Shown here: piece after piece, positions 30,051 through 40,971 of the stretch
Position numbering within the stretch: the first letter of the stretch is position 1
Layout: every line of letters begins with the position of its first letter
NCBI GenBank assembly: GCA_030447595.1
Contig: JAUJON010000011.1
Coordinates: forward strand, 1-48,719
DNA length: 48,719 nt
Direction: 5' to 3'
From: Thermosynechococcaceae cyanobacterium YX3bin19
Lineage (GTDB): Bacteria; Cyanobacteriota; Cyanobacteriia; Thermosynechococcales; Thermosynechococcaceae
Translations under genes and position numbers: made by a program
Notes under the pieces: generated by a model
Told to the model about the DNA's origin: nothing
The model's database searches: none
What the model saw: the letters and a program-made list of their open reading frames with translations, nothing else

Positions 30051-30413
30051 ATGGAGCCGTGGCAAAAAGATTTCTGGCAAATAATTGATGCCGTAAACTC
30101 TGAAGCAGAGCAATTTTTTGATGGAATTGTAGAGATAGTTGAGGAGATCGTCACCGAAGTTGACCTGTTGATGACAGAGGCTGTTGAGCCAATCCTTGAG
30201 CTTTGTTTAGGATTTGAATCGGTTGTCGGTGAAGCGGCTCAACCTATTGTTCAAACAGTGCAGCCTATTTTAGAAGAACATCCTGCTTGCGTGGGTTGTC
30301 GTTATTACTACGGCCAAATTCATGGCGGAAATTTATTAGTTTGTGCGATGCATCCTATGGTTGGGATTCAGCCCCTGCCTGACTGGCAGACAACTTGGAA
30401 CAATCAGCAATAG
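30051..30413 (+). CDS. Conserved cyanobacterial hypothetical with a C-terminal Cys/His motif
   Basis: This is a 120-residue acidic protein. The first 80 residues are helical with many E, V and I (IVEIVEEIVTEVDLLMTEAV). The C-terminus has CVGCRYYYGQIHGGNLLVCA followed by MHP, so three cysteines and two histidines could bind metal. I recall similar proteins throughout cyanobacteria without assigned function. The ATG at 30051 is preferred over an earlier in-frame codon because of GGGAG upstream. The frame is intact. Confidence 0.75.
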   Translation: MEPWQKDFWQIIDAVNSEAEQFFDGIVEIVEEIVTEVDLLMTEAVEPILELCLGFESVVGEAAQPIVQTVQPILEEHPACVGCRYYYGQIHGGNLLVCAMHPMVGIQPLPDWQTTWNNQQ

Positions 30414-30444
30414 TCCTGAGCCCTGAGGTTTGGAATCTTCCACT

Positions 30445-31506
30445 CTAGGTTGGCAGGCCAATCACCTCACCCTCACCAGTGATGACTTCGCCAATCGAGT
30501 AGGCAGCAATGTTGTGAGTTGCTAACCACTTGAGGGCTCGTTCAGCCTGACTAGATGGGAGAAGGACAAAACCAATTCCCATATTAAAGGTATGGAACAT
30601 ATCTGAAATGCCAATCTCTCCTGTTGAGGCAATCCAATTAAAGATCGGGGGAATAGGCCATCGCTGAGGATAAACTTGTACGGATTGAGAGGGTCCCAGG
30701 CAGCGGGGAGGTTTTCTGGGATTCCTCCACCCGTGATGTGGGCCATCCCGTGTATCTCAAGTCCTGTTTGGGCTGCCTCTAGAACAGGTTTAACGTAGAT
30801 GTAGGTAAGCAAGACTTCTCCCAGACTTCTCTAAACAAGACTTCTCGGAACTTTGATCTGCGAAATCTGCATCAGGGAATCCTGCCCCAGGGGAATCCTG
30901 CCAGTTCAAACCTCGATCGCTGACACTCTTTCGAATCAAGCTAAAGCCTTTACTGTGAACTCCTTGGCTTGCTAAACCAATGGCGACGTCTCCCACTTGA
31001 ACTTGAGAGCCGTTCAACAATTGATGCTTTTCCACAACGCCAACGCAGAAACCAGCTAGGTCATATTCTCCCTGCTGATAGAAGCCAGGCATCTCCGCTG
31101 TCTCTCCCCCCAGCAAAGCACATCCTGCCAGACGACAGCCTTCAGCAATTCCGGCAACAACTTGAGCGAGTTGGTGGGGTTGAAGCTGGCCGGTAGCCAG
31201 GTAATCTAGAAAAAAGAGGGGTTCTGCTCCGCAAGTCAGTACATCGTTAGCACACATGGCCACCAAGTCAATGCCCACGGTGTGATGGGAGTTAAGGCTG
31301 TGAGCCAGCTTTAACTTCGTGCCAACTCCGTCAGTGCCAGCAACTAAAACGGGTTCCCGGTAGCCTTGTGGGAGCTGAAACAGCCCGCTAAATCCGCCTA
31401 GTCCACCCAGCACTTCCGGCCGATGAGTCGCTTGGACAACATCCCGAATTTGCTCTACAAAAGCCCGGCCTGCTTCAACATCAACCCCTGCCTGACGATA
31501 ATCCAT
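30445..31506 (-). CDS. purM: Phosphoribosylformylglycinamidine cyclo-ligase (frameshifted, with local repeats)
   Basis: PurM closes the imidazole ring in purine synthesis. The start [20 protein letters not shown] at 31506 is standard. [34 protein letters not shown] and [12 protein letters not shown] are conserved active-site regions. Near 30805-30905 the expected junction into GEVLL...[10 protein letters not shown] is expanded by short direct repeats (AGAAGTCT three times, GAATCCTGCC twice) and goes out of frame. Further breaks follow near 30670. The C-terminus reads [15 protein letters not shown] with the stop at 30445-30447. A nearly complete gene is present. Confidence 0.87.
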
Positions 31507-31595
31507 ATGCTGGTCTACTAGTGCTGCCTGCAGCAAGTATTGTAAAACTTTATCTGGATGACTAGCTTGCCTAGGACTGTCCTCCGTCGTCCCTG

Positions 31596-33185
31596 CTACA
31601 GGGGCCGATAGGTTCGGTAGTTAATTTGGGGGAAGATATTATCGATCGCCTCAACTTTTTCCAGCCAACCCGCATCAATTTTTTCTTGGCGAATATCGTC
31701 GTAGAGTTTGTGAAAACGCATTAGGTGCGATCGCGTCCGCCGAACGGCGTAGGGCACCATTGTCCCGGTCCGCATGATAAAAGCCCAGTCTGAAGATTGC
31801 GCCAGCAGGAGTTCCCGAGCGGCTTGATTTAGAGCGTGCCACTCTAGTTCATCCACTGGTTCCCGCCAGGACAGCTCAATCATGCGTTCCGTGGCTTTAT
31901 GCAGATGGGGGTAAATCCAGGCATTGGTGTCGTTGAGCCAGTACTCGTGGAAACCGCGAAAGCCCCAACTGGACTGGGAAGGACGGCAGACTTGCTGGGT
32001 AGGCTGCAGTTGCAGGTAGTCTGCCAAATGAGTCATCTCGTAGGTGTTTTGGTCATACCATGACTTGCGGAACAAGTAGTCTAGGAACCACGGTCCTTCA
32101 TACCACCAGTGACCAAATAGTTCCGCATCGTAAGGAGAAACAATAATCGGCGGTCGCTGCATTACGTCGTGGAGGTGCAGCACCTGCCGCTCCCGGTTGA
32201 ACAGGAAGTTGCCTGCGTGTTCCGCTGCTTTTTCTCGCGCCCAATAGGGGTCGTACAGGGCTTTTTCTCCCAAATCCAGCCCTCGACCTGTGATCTTGTG
32301 GTACTTCACCCCGGTGTTCTTCCGTTGGCCATTGGGCATGACAAAGGGCTTAATGTACTCGTATTCTGCTTCCCAGCCCAAGTCTTTATAGAATTCTCGG
32401 TAATCTGCTGCACCCGGATATCCCACTTCCGAGGACCAAACTTGCTGAGAAGACTCGTGGTCGCGACCAAACGCTGCAACGCCTGCTTCGGTGAAGATTG
32501 GGGCATAGGTGCCAAACCGAGGTCGAGGCCGAGCGTAGAGGATACCGTGCCCATCCGTGAGAAAGTACCGCAGACCGGCATCCGCTAACATCCGCTCCAA
32601 GCCTTCATAGTAAGCACACTCAGGCAGCCAAATTCCCTTAGGCGGACGACCAAATGCTTGTTCGTAGTGCTCGCAGGCAACTTGGATCTGAGCCCAAACC
32701 GCCTGGGGATACATTTTCATCAGGGGCAGATAGCCGTGTGTTGCCCCGCAAGTAATAATCTCCAGGTTATTACTGTCTAAGAATTGCTTGAAAGCAGTGA
32801 CTAGGTTGCAGTCATACCGCTCCCAGAGCTCTCGCACCTTTTTGAATTCAGCAACATAGAACTCAGCCAGGTAACGAATATGCCCATGATGCGTGTTGCG
32901 CTCTATCTCCTGGGCAACCAGTTTCTCTAGCTGAGCGAGGTGAGCATCGTAGCGCTCTTGCAACAGCGGGTCACTCAGCATCGACACCAAAGGCGGTGTC
33001 ATGCTCATCGTCATTTTGAAGTCAATATTGTCTCGTTTTAATCCTTCAAAAACCTGGAGTAAAGGAACATAGGTTTCTGTAATCGCCTCAAACAGCCATT
33101 CCTCTTCCAGTACGTAGTCACTTTCGGGATGCCGGACAAACGGCAAGTGAGCATGAAGAACGAGTGCGAGATAGCCAATAGACAT
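31596..33185 (-). CDS. GH57 1,4-alpha-glucan branching enzyme-type protein
   Basis: The intact 529-residue protein is a family 57 glycoside hydrolase with the C-terminal DUF1957 helical domain. [16 protein letters not shown] is family motif 1, [10 protein letters not shown] holds the nucleophile Glu189, and [16 protein letters not shown] holds the acid/base Asp353. Both positions agree closely with characterised archaeal GH57 branching enzymes. The length matches the branching group better than the 4-alpha-glucanotransferase group. It would add alpha-1,6 branches to glycogen in the cytoplasm. Activity of cyanobacterial members is less studied, so the reaction is inferred. Confidence 0.9.
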   Translation of the reverse strand: MSIGYLALVLHAHLPFVRHPESDYVLEEEWLFEAITETYVPLLQVFEGLKRDNIDFKMTMSMTPPLVSMLSDPLLQERYDAHLAQLEKLVAQEIERNTHHGHIRYLAEFYVAEFKKVRELWERYDCNLVTAFKQFLDSNNLEIITCGATHGYLPLMKMYPQAVWAQIQVACEHYEQAFGRPPKGIWLPECAYYEGLERMLADAGLRYFLTDGHGILYARPRPRFGTYAPIFTEAGVAAFGRDHESSQQVWSSEVGYPGAADYREFYKDLGWEAEYEYIKPFVMPNGQRKNTGVKYHKITGRGLDLGEKALYDPYWAREKAAEHAGNFLFNRERQVLHLHDVMQRPPIIVSPYDAELFGHWWYEGPWFLDYLFRKSWYDQNTYEMTHLADYLQLQPTQQVCRPSQSSWGFRGFHEYWLNDTNAWIYPHLHKATERMIELSWREPVDELEWHALNQAARELLLAQSSDWAFIMRTGTMVPYAVRRTRSHLMRFHKLYDDIRQEKIDAGWLEKVEAIDNIFPQINYRTYRPL

Positions 33186-33378
33186 AATGATGCGGAAGTT
33201 AGTAGATGGATCGCAGCAGGATCACCGCCGACTCCCCAATATCTTATGTCTAAAGGAGGATTATTGAGTGTACTAATAAAGCAGCGATCGCTGACTTTCT
33301 GATAAAGCTGATCAGAGTATTAGCGACGGCTTCCCCACCAATTAAGAGCAGCAGTACTTCGCCTTTTACTTCATCTAG

Positions 33379-34200
33379 TCAGACAACGGAAGCAGTCAGC
33401 CAGAACAAGCTATCAACTAGAATTGTGCTTAAAACTGCCCCAGCAAAAGTCCACCAGTGGAGTTGACTATACCGCGCCACTCGTACTCCCTGAATAGATA
33501 AGGGCAACAAGCCAGCGACTAACAACACCACCCCTAGAGCAATTGCCCAGCCAATTCCCCAGGGCGTTTGCACTTGGGCGATCGCCGCTTGGAATATGGG
33601 CAGTGCTAAGCTGCTATCCACCTGCATCAACTGCCGCCAGTGGGGAATTAAATCGACGACGTAGAAGTAGAGATCAGTCACAGCGGTTCCGAATAGTGAC
33701 CCCAGGTAGAAAAAGTTACCAACCTTGTACCAGTTCCTACGAAAACCCCACCAGACAAAGGGGAGACCAATCGCTTCTACAGGCAGGTGCAGAAAGGGCT
33801 CCCAGCGCAGCCAGCCCCAGTAAAGGGAACCTGCCAACCAACTCAACGTAAATCCTAAGATTACATCCCCTAACAGGCGGGTAGATGGGCGGGACAGCAG
33901 CCAGCAGCTTAACGCCAACCAGCCTCCCGTCGCTAACAAGCTGATCCAAGGAAGCAAGCGAACCAGGGGAGCTTGAATGAATACCGGGACGGAGACCAAA
34001 AATACCGATATTGCAAAGAGCTGCCAGGCACGAGCTGATCCAAGCCACCAGGAACCCACTTTGGGAAAAGCCTGGAGGGAATCAGCAATGTCAATCGGAG
34101 AAGGAGTATAGGAAGACACTATAGGTTGGGGCTTTATTAATTCAGAGTCACACTTGTAACATATATTAACACATCCTCCAGGTATCCCCCAGGGGGGCAT
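33379..34200 (-). CDS. DUF3120 integral membrane protein
   Basis: The protein (273 residues from the first ATG) has about six to seven membrane helices. VFLVSVPVFIQAPLVRLLPW is the family opening, and FFYLGSLFGTAVTDLYFYVV and IGWAIALGVVLLVAGLLPLS are later helices. DUF3120 is found in cyanobacteria and has no known function. The ATG at 34200 may be wrong. It lies in an inverted-repeat region (CCTCC...GGGGG), and a GTG at 34119 (VSSYTPSPIDIADS) is a good alternative. The frame is intact. It is divergent from uppP. Confidence 0.82.
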   Translation of the reverse strand: MPPWGIPGGCVNICYKCDSELIKPQPIVSSYTPSPIDIADSLQAFPKVGSWWLGSARAWQLFAISVFLVSVPVFIQAPLVRLLPWISLLATGGWLALSCWLLSRPSTRLLGDVILGFTLSWLAGSLYWGWLRWEPFLHLPVEAIGLPFVWWGFRRNWYKVGNFFYLGSLFGTAVTDLYFYVVDLIPHWRQLMQVDSSLALPIFQAAIAQVQTPWGIGWAIALGVVLLVAGLLPLSIQGVRVARYSQLHWWTFAGAVLSTILVDSLFWLTASVV

Positions 34201-34237
34201 CCGTTTATCTTATCCTAGAGCTCGCTGATTATTGAAC

Positions 34238-34262
34238 GCTTGCCAAGAGGAGCATGGCAAGC
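34238..34262. other. Hairpin in the DUF3120-uppP divergent region
   Basis: GCTTGCCA (34238-34245) and TGGCAAGC (34255-34262) form a perfect 8-bp stem with a 9-nt loop. There is no T-tract. It lies between divergent genes and may be regulatory. Nothing else in 34201-34394 is gene-like. Confidence 0.4.
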
Positions 34263-34394
34263 TGCTCGTTGCATGAAGTGTAGAATTAACCCGTTACTGA
34301 ACTCACTGCCAATCGAGGTCACAGGTAATCCAAAAAATTAATTGGACCTAGGGTTAAGGAAGGTTTACCATTCTGGGGGTACTGCTCAAGAACT

Positions 34395-35372
34395 ATGGCT
34401 TTATCAAGACGTCTGGTCACACTACTTGCAGGGCTAGCAGGTGCGGCACTCACCTTTACTCTCAAAGCACTAGAGACACCATTAATGGCAGCAGAGGCTG
34501 CCGCTCAGGTGGAGCCTCCTGAACCTTTCGTGCAGCTCGATCTATTTCAGTCGGTTGTTTTAGGAGCAGTACAGGGATTGACTGAGTTCCTGCCCATTAG
34601 CAGTACAGCTCACCTTAAGGTCGTTCCAGTGCTTCTTGGCTGGGGAGATCCGGGTGTCGCCTTTTCTGCTGTCATTCAACTGGGCAGCATTGTTGCTGTC
34701 ATTTGGTATTTTTGGCGAGACCTCACTCAAGTTACTACAGGAGCAATACGGGCGATCGCTCGCTCGGATTACCAGGCCAATGATTTCCAAATCGGCCTAG
34801 GGATTGTTCTCGGAACGCTGCCAATTGTGTTTTTTGGCTTGCTCATCAAGGTATTTATTCCCGACTTTGATAACTCTCCCCTCCGGAGTTTAGTGGCGAT
34901 CGCCCTGGCCTCCATTGGTATGTCCCTATTGCTCGGCTTGGCAGAACGACTGGGAAAGCGGAAGCGCAACTTTGAGGGCTTGAGAACTCTAGATGGTGTC
35001 TGGATGGGATTGGCGCAGGCATTGGCTTTGATTCCCGGTGTATCCCGTTCTGGTTCTACCCTGACAGCAGGTTTGTTCTTTGGCTTAGAACGGGCTGCCG
35101 CTGCCCGATTTTCTTTTCTCCTGGGCATTCCGGCAATTACTCTAGCGGGTTTAGTGCAGCTAAAAGATGCTCTAGAGGTTGGCTTTGGCGAGGCCGGGAT
35201 AGTACCGATAATTGCTGGGGTAATTTCGGCGGCAATTTTTTCCTACGCCGCGATCGCCTGGCTGCTGCGGTATTTGCAAACTCAGAACACCTGGATATTC
35301 GTTTGGTACCGCCTGGCGTTCGGTGTAGGGATATTGGGGGCGATCGCCGCTGGGGTGCTAGAAAATACCTGA
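34395..35372 (+). CDS. uppP: Undecaprenyl-diphosphatase UppP
   Basis: UppP (BacA) dephosphorylates undecaprenyl diphosphate to recycle the lipid carrier of peptidoglycan and other polymers. The 325-residue protein has the two signature regions QGLTEFLPISSTAHL (about 58-72) and PGVSRSGSTLTAG (about 217-229) and eight or so membrane helices. The N-terminal 45 residues form an extension with an extra hydrophobic segment, compared with the enterobacterial enzyme. Such extensions are usual in cyanobacteria. The frame is intact. Confidence 0.94.
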   Translation: MALSRRLVTLLAGLAGAALTFTLKALETPLMAAEAAAQVEPPEPFVQLDLFQSVVLGAVQGLTEFLPISSTAHLKVVPVLLGWGDPGVAFSAVIQLGSIVAVIWYFWRDLTQVTTGAIRAIARSDYQANDFQIGLGIVLGTLPIVFFGLLIKVFIPDFDNSPLRSLVAIALASIGMSLLLGLAERLGKRKRNFEGLRTLDGVWMGLAQALALIPGVSRSGSTLTAGLFFGLERAAAARFSFLLGIPAITLAGLVQLKDALEVGFGEAGIVPIIAGVISAAIFSYAAIAWLLRYLQTQNTWIFVWYRLAFGVGILGAIAAGVLENT

Positions 35373-35430
35373 GGCAGAATCTCTAGAATGGGTGAAAGAC
35401 TCCATTTGTCCTAGCCTGTTCAAACCCCGC

Positions 35431-36740
35431 ATGAGCCAAATCTCCATTCGTCCGGCCCTGATCACAGCCGTATTACCCGACTCGATAGCTGCGGAGGTTG
35501 GGTTTGAACCGGGCGATCGCCTGGTTGCCATCAATGGAAACCAGCCCCGTGACCTGATTGACTACCAGTTTTTGTGTGCTGATGAAGTACTGACCCTAGA
35601 AGTATTAGATGCGGCTGGAACAAACCACACCGTTGAAATTGAGAAAGACTACGATCTTGACTTGGGTTTGGAGTTTGAGACGGCGCTGTTCGACGGCTTA
35701 ATCCAGTGCAATAATCACTGTCCCTTCTGCTTCATTGACCAGCAGCCTCCGGCAAGCGGCAGAGTTTGTATCTCAAAGACGATGATTATCGTCTCAGCTT
35801 TCTTTACGGCAGCTACCTGACCTTGACAAACTTAGCCCCGGCGGAATGGCAGCGGATTGAGCAGATGCGGCTGTCTCCGCTGTATGTTTCAGTACATGCG
35901 ACTGAGCCGGAGATTCGCATTCGTCTATTAAAGAATCCGCGTGCCGGTCAGCTTCTCGAGCAACTCCAGTGGTTTCAGGAGCGCCGTTTGCAAATTCATG
36001 CTCAAGTTGTACTGTGCCCTGGCATCAATGATGGTGTTCATCTGGAGCGCACGCTGCTAGATCTGGCTCAATTCCACGTTAGAGAGCTACCAACTGTAAC
36101 CTCTGTGGCAGTTGTACCTGTAGGTCTAACTCAGTTTCGCCCCTCAGAGGATGAGCTAATTCCAGTAACCTGTGACAAAGCCCAGGAAGTGATTGCCCAG
36201 GTACAGACCCTCCAGGCCAAGTTTCGGCAAACGCTCGAATCTACCTTTGTCTGGCTTGCCGATGAGTGGTTTCTGATTGCCGGACAAGAATTACCGCCAG
36301 AACCTCATTATGAAGACTATCCCCAGATTGGTAATGGCGTGGGTTCAATTCGTCAGTTTCTCAAGCAATTCCAGGCTGCAGCTAGACACCTGCCAAAACA
36401 AATCTCTCCACCTCGAAAACTGGTTTGGATCGTGGGAAACGCAGTTGAGCAAGCCTTCCAGCCCGTCCTCAAGCGCCTCAATGAAGTTGCAGGATTGGAG
36501 GTTGAAATGGTTGCCTTGTGCAGCCACTATTGGGGACAAACACTGACTGTGACAGGTTTACTCACAGGCCAGGATATTCTGCAAGCATTACAGGGAAAAG
36601 ACTTAGGAGATAACATCCTGCTACCCTCGCTGATGCTAAAGCAAGGAGATTCCCGTTTTCTAGATGACATGACTGTTGAGCAGTTAGCACACCAACTTAA
36701 AGTTCCAATTGTTCAAGTTGGCAGCGGTGCTAAAACCTAA
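35431..36740 (+). CDS. TIGR03279-type radical SAM protein with PDZ-like N-terminus (one frameshift)
   Basis: The start MSQISIRPALITAVLPDSIA leads into a PDZ-like domain (GFEPGDRLVAINGNQPRDLI). The radical SAM cluster motif is CNNHCPFC (CX3CX2C). A one-base loss near 35760 breaks the frame. The correct continuation is YLKDDDYRLSFLYGSYLTLT, then LYVSVHATEPEIR and a C-terminal DUF512 region ending VPIVQVGSGAKT. This family is nearly confined to cyanobacteria, and its reaction is unknown. It starts 59 bp after uppP on the same strand, and a terminator-like hairpin follows. Confidence 0.9.
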
Positions 36741-36880
36741 TCGAAGCTTGCACTCAATCAGCGACTACAAGACCGAAGATTCGTTACTAGCAGTTTCACT
36801 GAAACAGCCTTTAAACATAAACAGTGCCAGAACAGCGACCAACTTAAACCTATAACCTCTATTTTTAAGAACATTAGTAA

Positions 36881-36910
36881 CAATCCTCCTGGTAATCCCC
36901 AGGAGGATTG
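36881..36910. terminator. Bidirectional terminator-like hairpin between the radical SAM gene and chlB
   Basis: CAATCCTCCTGG (36881-36892) and CCAGGAGGATTG (36899-36910) form a perfect 12-bp stem with a 6-nt loop, placed between two convergent genes. A T-tract is weak on either side, but position and strength make termination in both directions likely. Confidence 0.75.
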
Positions 36911-36936
36911 CGTTTAGCTAGTGAGTGGAACTGTGT

Positions 36937-38457
36937 CTACGCTCCCACCGATTCCTTAGCAGCGTACATCACCTCAACAGTAATTTCGCTAAAGCCCCGT
37001 TCGCGGGCAAATTTCTCGGTATTGCGCTTCACCTTACCCCGGACAAAACCCGGAACCTTGTTCAGTTCTGCCTGACCTTCTGTGGTCCAGCCTAGGTCAG
37101 AGCCAGCAGAGACAGTTCTCGTGATCACTTCTTTGGTATCGTGACCGCCAAAGATCTCTAGCAGGTGATCTTCCATGCCCAGGGTGAAGGAATTGTAGAC
37201 CAGATCGCAAATCTGGTTAGTACCTTCGTACCCGAGGAATGGCTTATAACCCACCGGGAAATTTTGGATGTGCACCGGAGCAGCAATTACGCCACAGGGA
37301 ATATTCAACCGCTTACCGACGTGGCGTTCCATTTGAGTGCCAAAAATCGCCGCAGGCTCAACGCGGGCGATCGCATCACCAATGGCCCCGTTATCCTCAG
37401 AGATCAACACTTCATCGCAGTACTCACTCACCTGCTCCCGGAACCAGTCTGCATCGTACGTGCAGTAGGTGCCCGCCCAGACCACATGAATACCCATCTC
37501 CCGCGCCAGGATCTTCGTCATTGCTGCGGCATGGGTGTTATCCCCAAACACTACCACTTTTTTACCCGTCAAGTTTTGGCAGTCAATTGAGCGGGAGAAC
37601 CAGGCCGCCTGGGAAACGTGCAGGGTTTGCTCTTCAATGTATTCCTCGTAGTTGGCATCCGCTCCTTGGGCATTCAGGACCTTCTGGATGGCACGAATAC
37701 AGCGAGCTGTCTCTACCACACCCATGGGCGCAATGTCGACATAGGGCATGCCAAACTCTTGTTCTAAGTAGCGAGCAGTTTTCAAGCCTAGCTCGCGGTA
37801 GGGTACCAGGTTAAACCAGGCCTGGGGCAAGTTCTTCAAATTGTGAACCGAAGCCCCTTCCGGAATTACCTCATTCACGTCAATACCCAGGTCAGCCATT
37901 AACCGCTTCAGTTCCGTGCAGTCATGACCGTTGTGGAAGCCCAGAGTTGAGATGCCGATAATATTGACGGAGGGTTTGGCAGTTTTACCCGTAGGGACAT
38001 CCTGGCGATCTTTATCAATGTAAAACTGGACGATTTGCTCTAAGGTGCGGTCTGCTGCTTGGAGTTCATTCACCCGGTAGTGGTTGACATCTGCCAGCAT
38101 GGCATCGGCCTGAGCCTCCATTGTCGCTCGCTCAACAAAGTTATGTAGATCCTCTTGCAGGATGCTGGAGGTACAGGTGGGCGTCAGCACAATTAAGTCG
38201 GGGTGTTCCTCAGCATCTTTGCGATGAATAATATCGACTACTTTTTCTTGCGAGCCCCGCGCCAGGACGTGGCGATCGACCACGCTGGTGGTTACTGGGG
38301 TGAAATTTCGCTCCCGCTCTAGCATTGAGCGCATGACGTTAAAGTAGTCGTCTCCCAAGGGACCGTGCATAATCGCGTGGACGTTCTTAAAGGAGCTGGC
38401 AATACGCAGGGTACCAATGTGGGCCGGACCTGCATACATCCAGTAAGCCAATTTCAT
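36937..38457 (-). CDS. chlB: Light-independent protochlorophyllide reductase subunit B
   Basis: ChlB forms, with ChlN, the catalytic component of the dark-operative, nitrogenase-like enzyme that reduces protochlorophyllide. The intact 506-residue protein starts [20 protein letters not shown]. Asp36 in HGPLGDDY matches the unusual aspartate ligand of the NB-type 4Fe-4S cluster. [16 protein letters not shown] and [16 protein letters not shown] are conserved. The C-terminal domain ([17 protein letters not shown]) is the usual DPOR B-subunit tail. chlN and chlL are not in the window, so it stands alone here. The frame is clean along 1.5 kb. Confidence 0.97.
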   Translation of the reverse strand: MKLAYWMYAGPAHIGTLRIASSFKNVHAIMHGPLGDDYFNVMRSMLERERNFTPVTTSVVDRHVLARGSQEKVVDIIHRKDAEEHPDLIVLTPTCTSSILQEDLHNFVERATMEAQADAMLADVNHYRVNELQAADRTLEQIVQFYIDKDRQDVPTGKTAKPSVNIIGISTLGFHNGHDCTELKRLMADLGIDVNEVIPEGASVHNLKNLPQAWFNLVPYRELGLKTARYLEQEFGMPYVDIAPMGVVETARCIRAIQKVLNAQGADANYEEYIEEQTLHVSQAAWFSRSIDCQNLTGKKVVVFGDNTHAAAMTKILAREMGIHVVWAGTYCTYDADWFREQVSEYCDEVLISEDNGAIGDAIARVEPAAIFGTQMERHVGKRLNIPCGVIAAPVHIQNFPVGYKPFLGYEGTNQICDLVYNSFTLGMEDHLLEIFGGHDTKEVITRTVSAGSDLGWTTEGQAELNKVPGFVRGKVKRNTEKFARERGFSEITVEVMYAAKESVGA

Positions 38458-39084
38458 ATCGAGTTCTCCCTTATCTGGTGCGGACTAAAATGCTTTAGAT
38501 GAACCAACCCGCTCGTTCCAGCGGCTCTAACAAGCCAACACTAACCACAGGAAGGCAGTTTTTATTGTCTCAGACCTTCAGCTTGGCGAGTAGCCGCTCC
38601 TAAAAATTGGCTACGAGAATTTCCAGGTTCCAATTAGCTGAAAACCGCTTCCCGTAGGAATTACAGCTTCAAGAGCATCAAGAGGCTTGCAACGATTCTT
38701 AACCTGTTTTGCTCAAAGGAGGAAACTCTAGCACCTGCTGGTTGAAAAGAATCACCTTGATTTGGAGAGATTTAGAAGGCTGAAGTAGCCCACTCAAGAC
38801 AACTGCCACGTTAATGATAAGTTGTGGCCACAGGATCTGTGTGCCATATTCCAGAATGCCAGCACTATCTGCCGGGGAAAAGGCCGTTCATCCCTTATGT
38901 AGCTTTGATCTTGTATTACGAACGGTAAAGGAAAGCCCAGCTAACAGAGCAAGTCGGCCTTGCTTTGAACCGTTGTTATGGGTAAACAAATCAAAGCGGG
39001 TCATCCCGTCAGAAAAAGCTCTTCATGATTAGTATGGCTATAAAATTCAAGTGAGCCTATTTTGCTGTGGTTGGTTATATAGAT
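38458..39084. other. Long intergenic region upstream of chlB
   Basis: About 630 bp without a supported gene. A 72-codon plus-strand frame at 38814-39032 has no family signature and no convincing ribosome binding site. AAAGGAGGAAAC at 38715-38726 is a strong ribosome-binding-like sequence but leads to no usable start. The chlB promoter must lie in the first 150 bp. I see no RNA gene. Confidence 0.4.
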
Positions 39085-39615
39085 TCAGAAATCTGCAGAT
39101 AAAGCTAGCCAATTCTTTCTCTGTTTGAGATCACTGCTGGGAAACCTGTTGAGGTATAAGTGCTTTCCCGATGCCAGCACCAGGTTAACCCGGTAAAACC
39201 TAGTACCCAGGAAGACAAACTCTTCAACCTGAGCATCTACAATCTTGTGAACTAATCGCTCGCTGGCTACCGTACCCATCAGCCTGGCGTGTCAGAATTA
39301 CCCGGTTCAGGGTTTTATCAAAGGCACAGGTTTCAACGGGAGCAAACAGGATCGCCAAATCGCCAGGACAATGCAAGAAGCTCCAAAGAAATCGACGGGC
39401 GGCTCACAAGAAATAAAAATTAACAGTCGATCGCGGCAACAAAGCTACCCAATAACCAAATACCCACTGGGCGATCGCGGAGGGTCAGCTGGGTTGAGGT
39501 ACGCTGGACAACTTGCATCCCAAATTACTGTCAAGATTAATAACTGAGATCCCAACTTAACCAAGAGACGCTTGAAACCGCTGAAGTAGTTCCGCTCTGC
39601 TCTTAATTGAGACAT
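39085..39615 (-). pseudogene. PH-like membrane-associated hypothetical protein, broken
   Basis: Minus-strand pieces give MSQLRAERNYFSGFKRLLVK with a hydrophobic stretch, a P-rich segment PADPPRSPSG, a second hydrophobic part, then ETCAFDKTLNRVILTRQ, LMGTVASERLVHKIVDAQVE and FYRVNLVLASGKHLYL. The last three resemble the strand pattern of bacterial PH-like domains next to membrane helices. Three frames are needed. I do not recognise a named family. It follows the RlmL-like gene on the same strand with 29 bp between them. Confidence 0.45.
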
Positions 39616-39644
39616 TACTGAGACATTGTTGTAACTAGCTTGAG

Positions 39645-40782
39645 TTAATACAGTTCGTATTTCAGTAACGTGCAAGCTAAAGATCCGTTGTAGACAGGAA
39701 TGCGCTGAGACGCTCGCAGCCCTACCCGTTTAGCTAGCTCTTTGTTTCCAGTCAAAATAAAGGCTGTCCAACCTTTGAAACGCTGCTTCAAGACATCACC
39801 CAGCGTCTTATAGAACCCACCGAGTGCTTGCAAATCTCTAGACGTTCCCCATAGGGAGAGTTGCAAAATTAACACTCCAGAGTCTGCCGGAGCCTCCAGT
39901 TGGGATAACTCAGTTTGAACTAGTGCAATGTGATGGGCCAAGCCGCAGCGTTCGGCATTGGACTGGGCTTGGGCGAGGACATTCGAGTCGCGATCGTTGC
40001 CATAAATTGGTGCTTTCAGCTCCGGTAACTGGCTGCTTTGCGCCTCTGTGAGCAATGATTGCCAGAGTTCCACGCTAAAGTCAGGCCAGCCCATAAAGCC
40101 AAATTTTTGGCGAAACGAACCCGGTGCAATGTTCAAAGCCTTTAAGCCTGCCTCTAGGGGTAAGGTTCCAGAGCCACACAGCGGGTCTATAAAAGGCAGA
40201 CCAGTATCCCACCCTGCCAGATCAAGCAGGGCCGCAGCGAGGGTTTCCTTCAGGGGAGCTGCCCCCATTGCTTGTCGGTAGCCGCGCCGGTGAAGGCTTG
40301 CCCCCAGAGAGAGCTATCCAAACTGAGGATGCAGCGGTTTTGCTGAATGTGGAGATTGATCAGCAAATCTGGATGCTGGGCATCCACACTCGATCGCTGC
40401 CCAAAGATACAACGCTGTTGGTCTACAATCGCGTTTTTAACCTGTAGGGCTGTGAAATGGCTGTGGCTAAGCGCTGGACTACGCCCTGTGCAGTGCACCG
40501 CCAGCGTGTTGTCGGGCTGTAAGTAGTCCTCCCAGGCAATTTTTGCACCTCGTGGTAGAGCCTGTCAGTCCTAGGACAAGAAAACTCATGGATGGGGACC
40601 AGCACCCGGAAAAGAGTCCTAGCCCAAAGATTCACTCGGTAGAGTAAAGCTTGATCGCCCAAAAAGTGGACCCCTGTGAAGTCGGGGTGAACTTCCTGCG
40701 CTCCTAGTTGTTTCAGTTCTTGGGCAGCAACCGGTTCCAGACCCCGAGCAACCGTCGCAAAGTAGTGATTCAGGGCTGCCAT
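39645..40782 (-). CDS. THUMP-domain class I SAM-dependent RNA methyltransferase, RlmL-like (frameshifted)
   Basis: The N-terminus MAALNHYFATVARGLEPVAA and the following RVNLWARTLFRVLV region form the THUMP RNA-binding part. The methyltransferase domain has DPLCGSGTLPLEAGLKALNI (SAM-binding loop) and IYGNDRDSNVLAQAQSNAE. The catalytic NPPYGER motif can be read in a neighbouring frame near 39855. Breaks occur near 40520, 40265 and 39860. The C-terminus is VYNGSLACTLLKYELY with the stop at 39645-39647. It probably makes 2-methylguanosine in 23S rRNA as RlmL does, but the substrate is inferred. Confidence 0.87.
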
Positions 40783-40971
40783 CGATTGCTGGAATTAGTG
40801 ATTACTCTCAAAGTTGACTGGAGGAAATTGGTGGCTAAAGTCTAAACGCCAGCCCCGGAAATCTTTCCCCGGAGTGATCGCGTTCTATTAGAAATTTGTC
40901 GATGATTGAAGGAGCCTAAAAATTATAGCGAATCACTCATTCACAGTGACGAGGGCTAGCAGGGACTGTCG

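Noticed and set aside
33186-33378. Readthrough of the DUF3120 frame (LDEVKGEVLLLLIGGEAVAN) after its stop, as a hidden gene
   Set aside because: About 40 open codons without a start or a family match; chance is the simpler explanation.
38814-39032. 72-codon plus-strand reading frame upstream of chlB
   Set aside because: No family signature, no ribosome binding site and ordinary intergenic composition.
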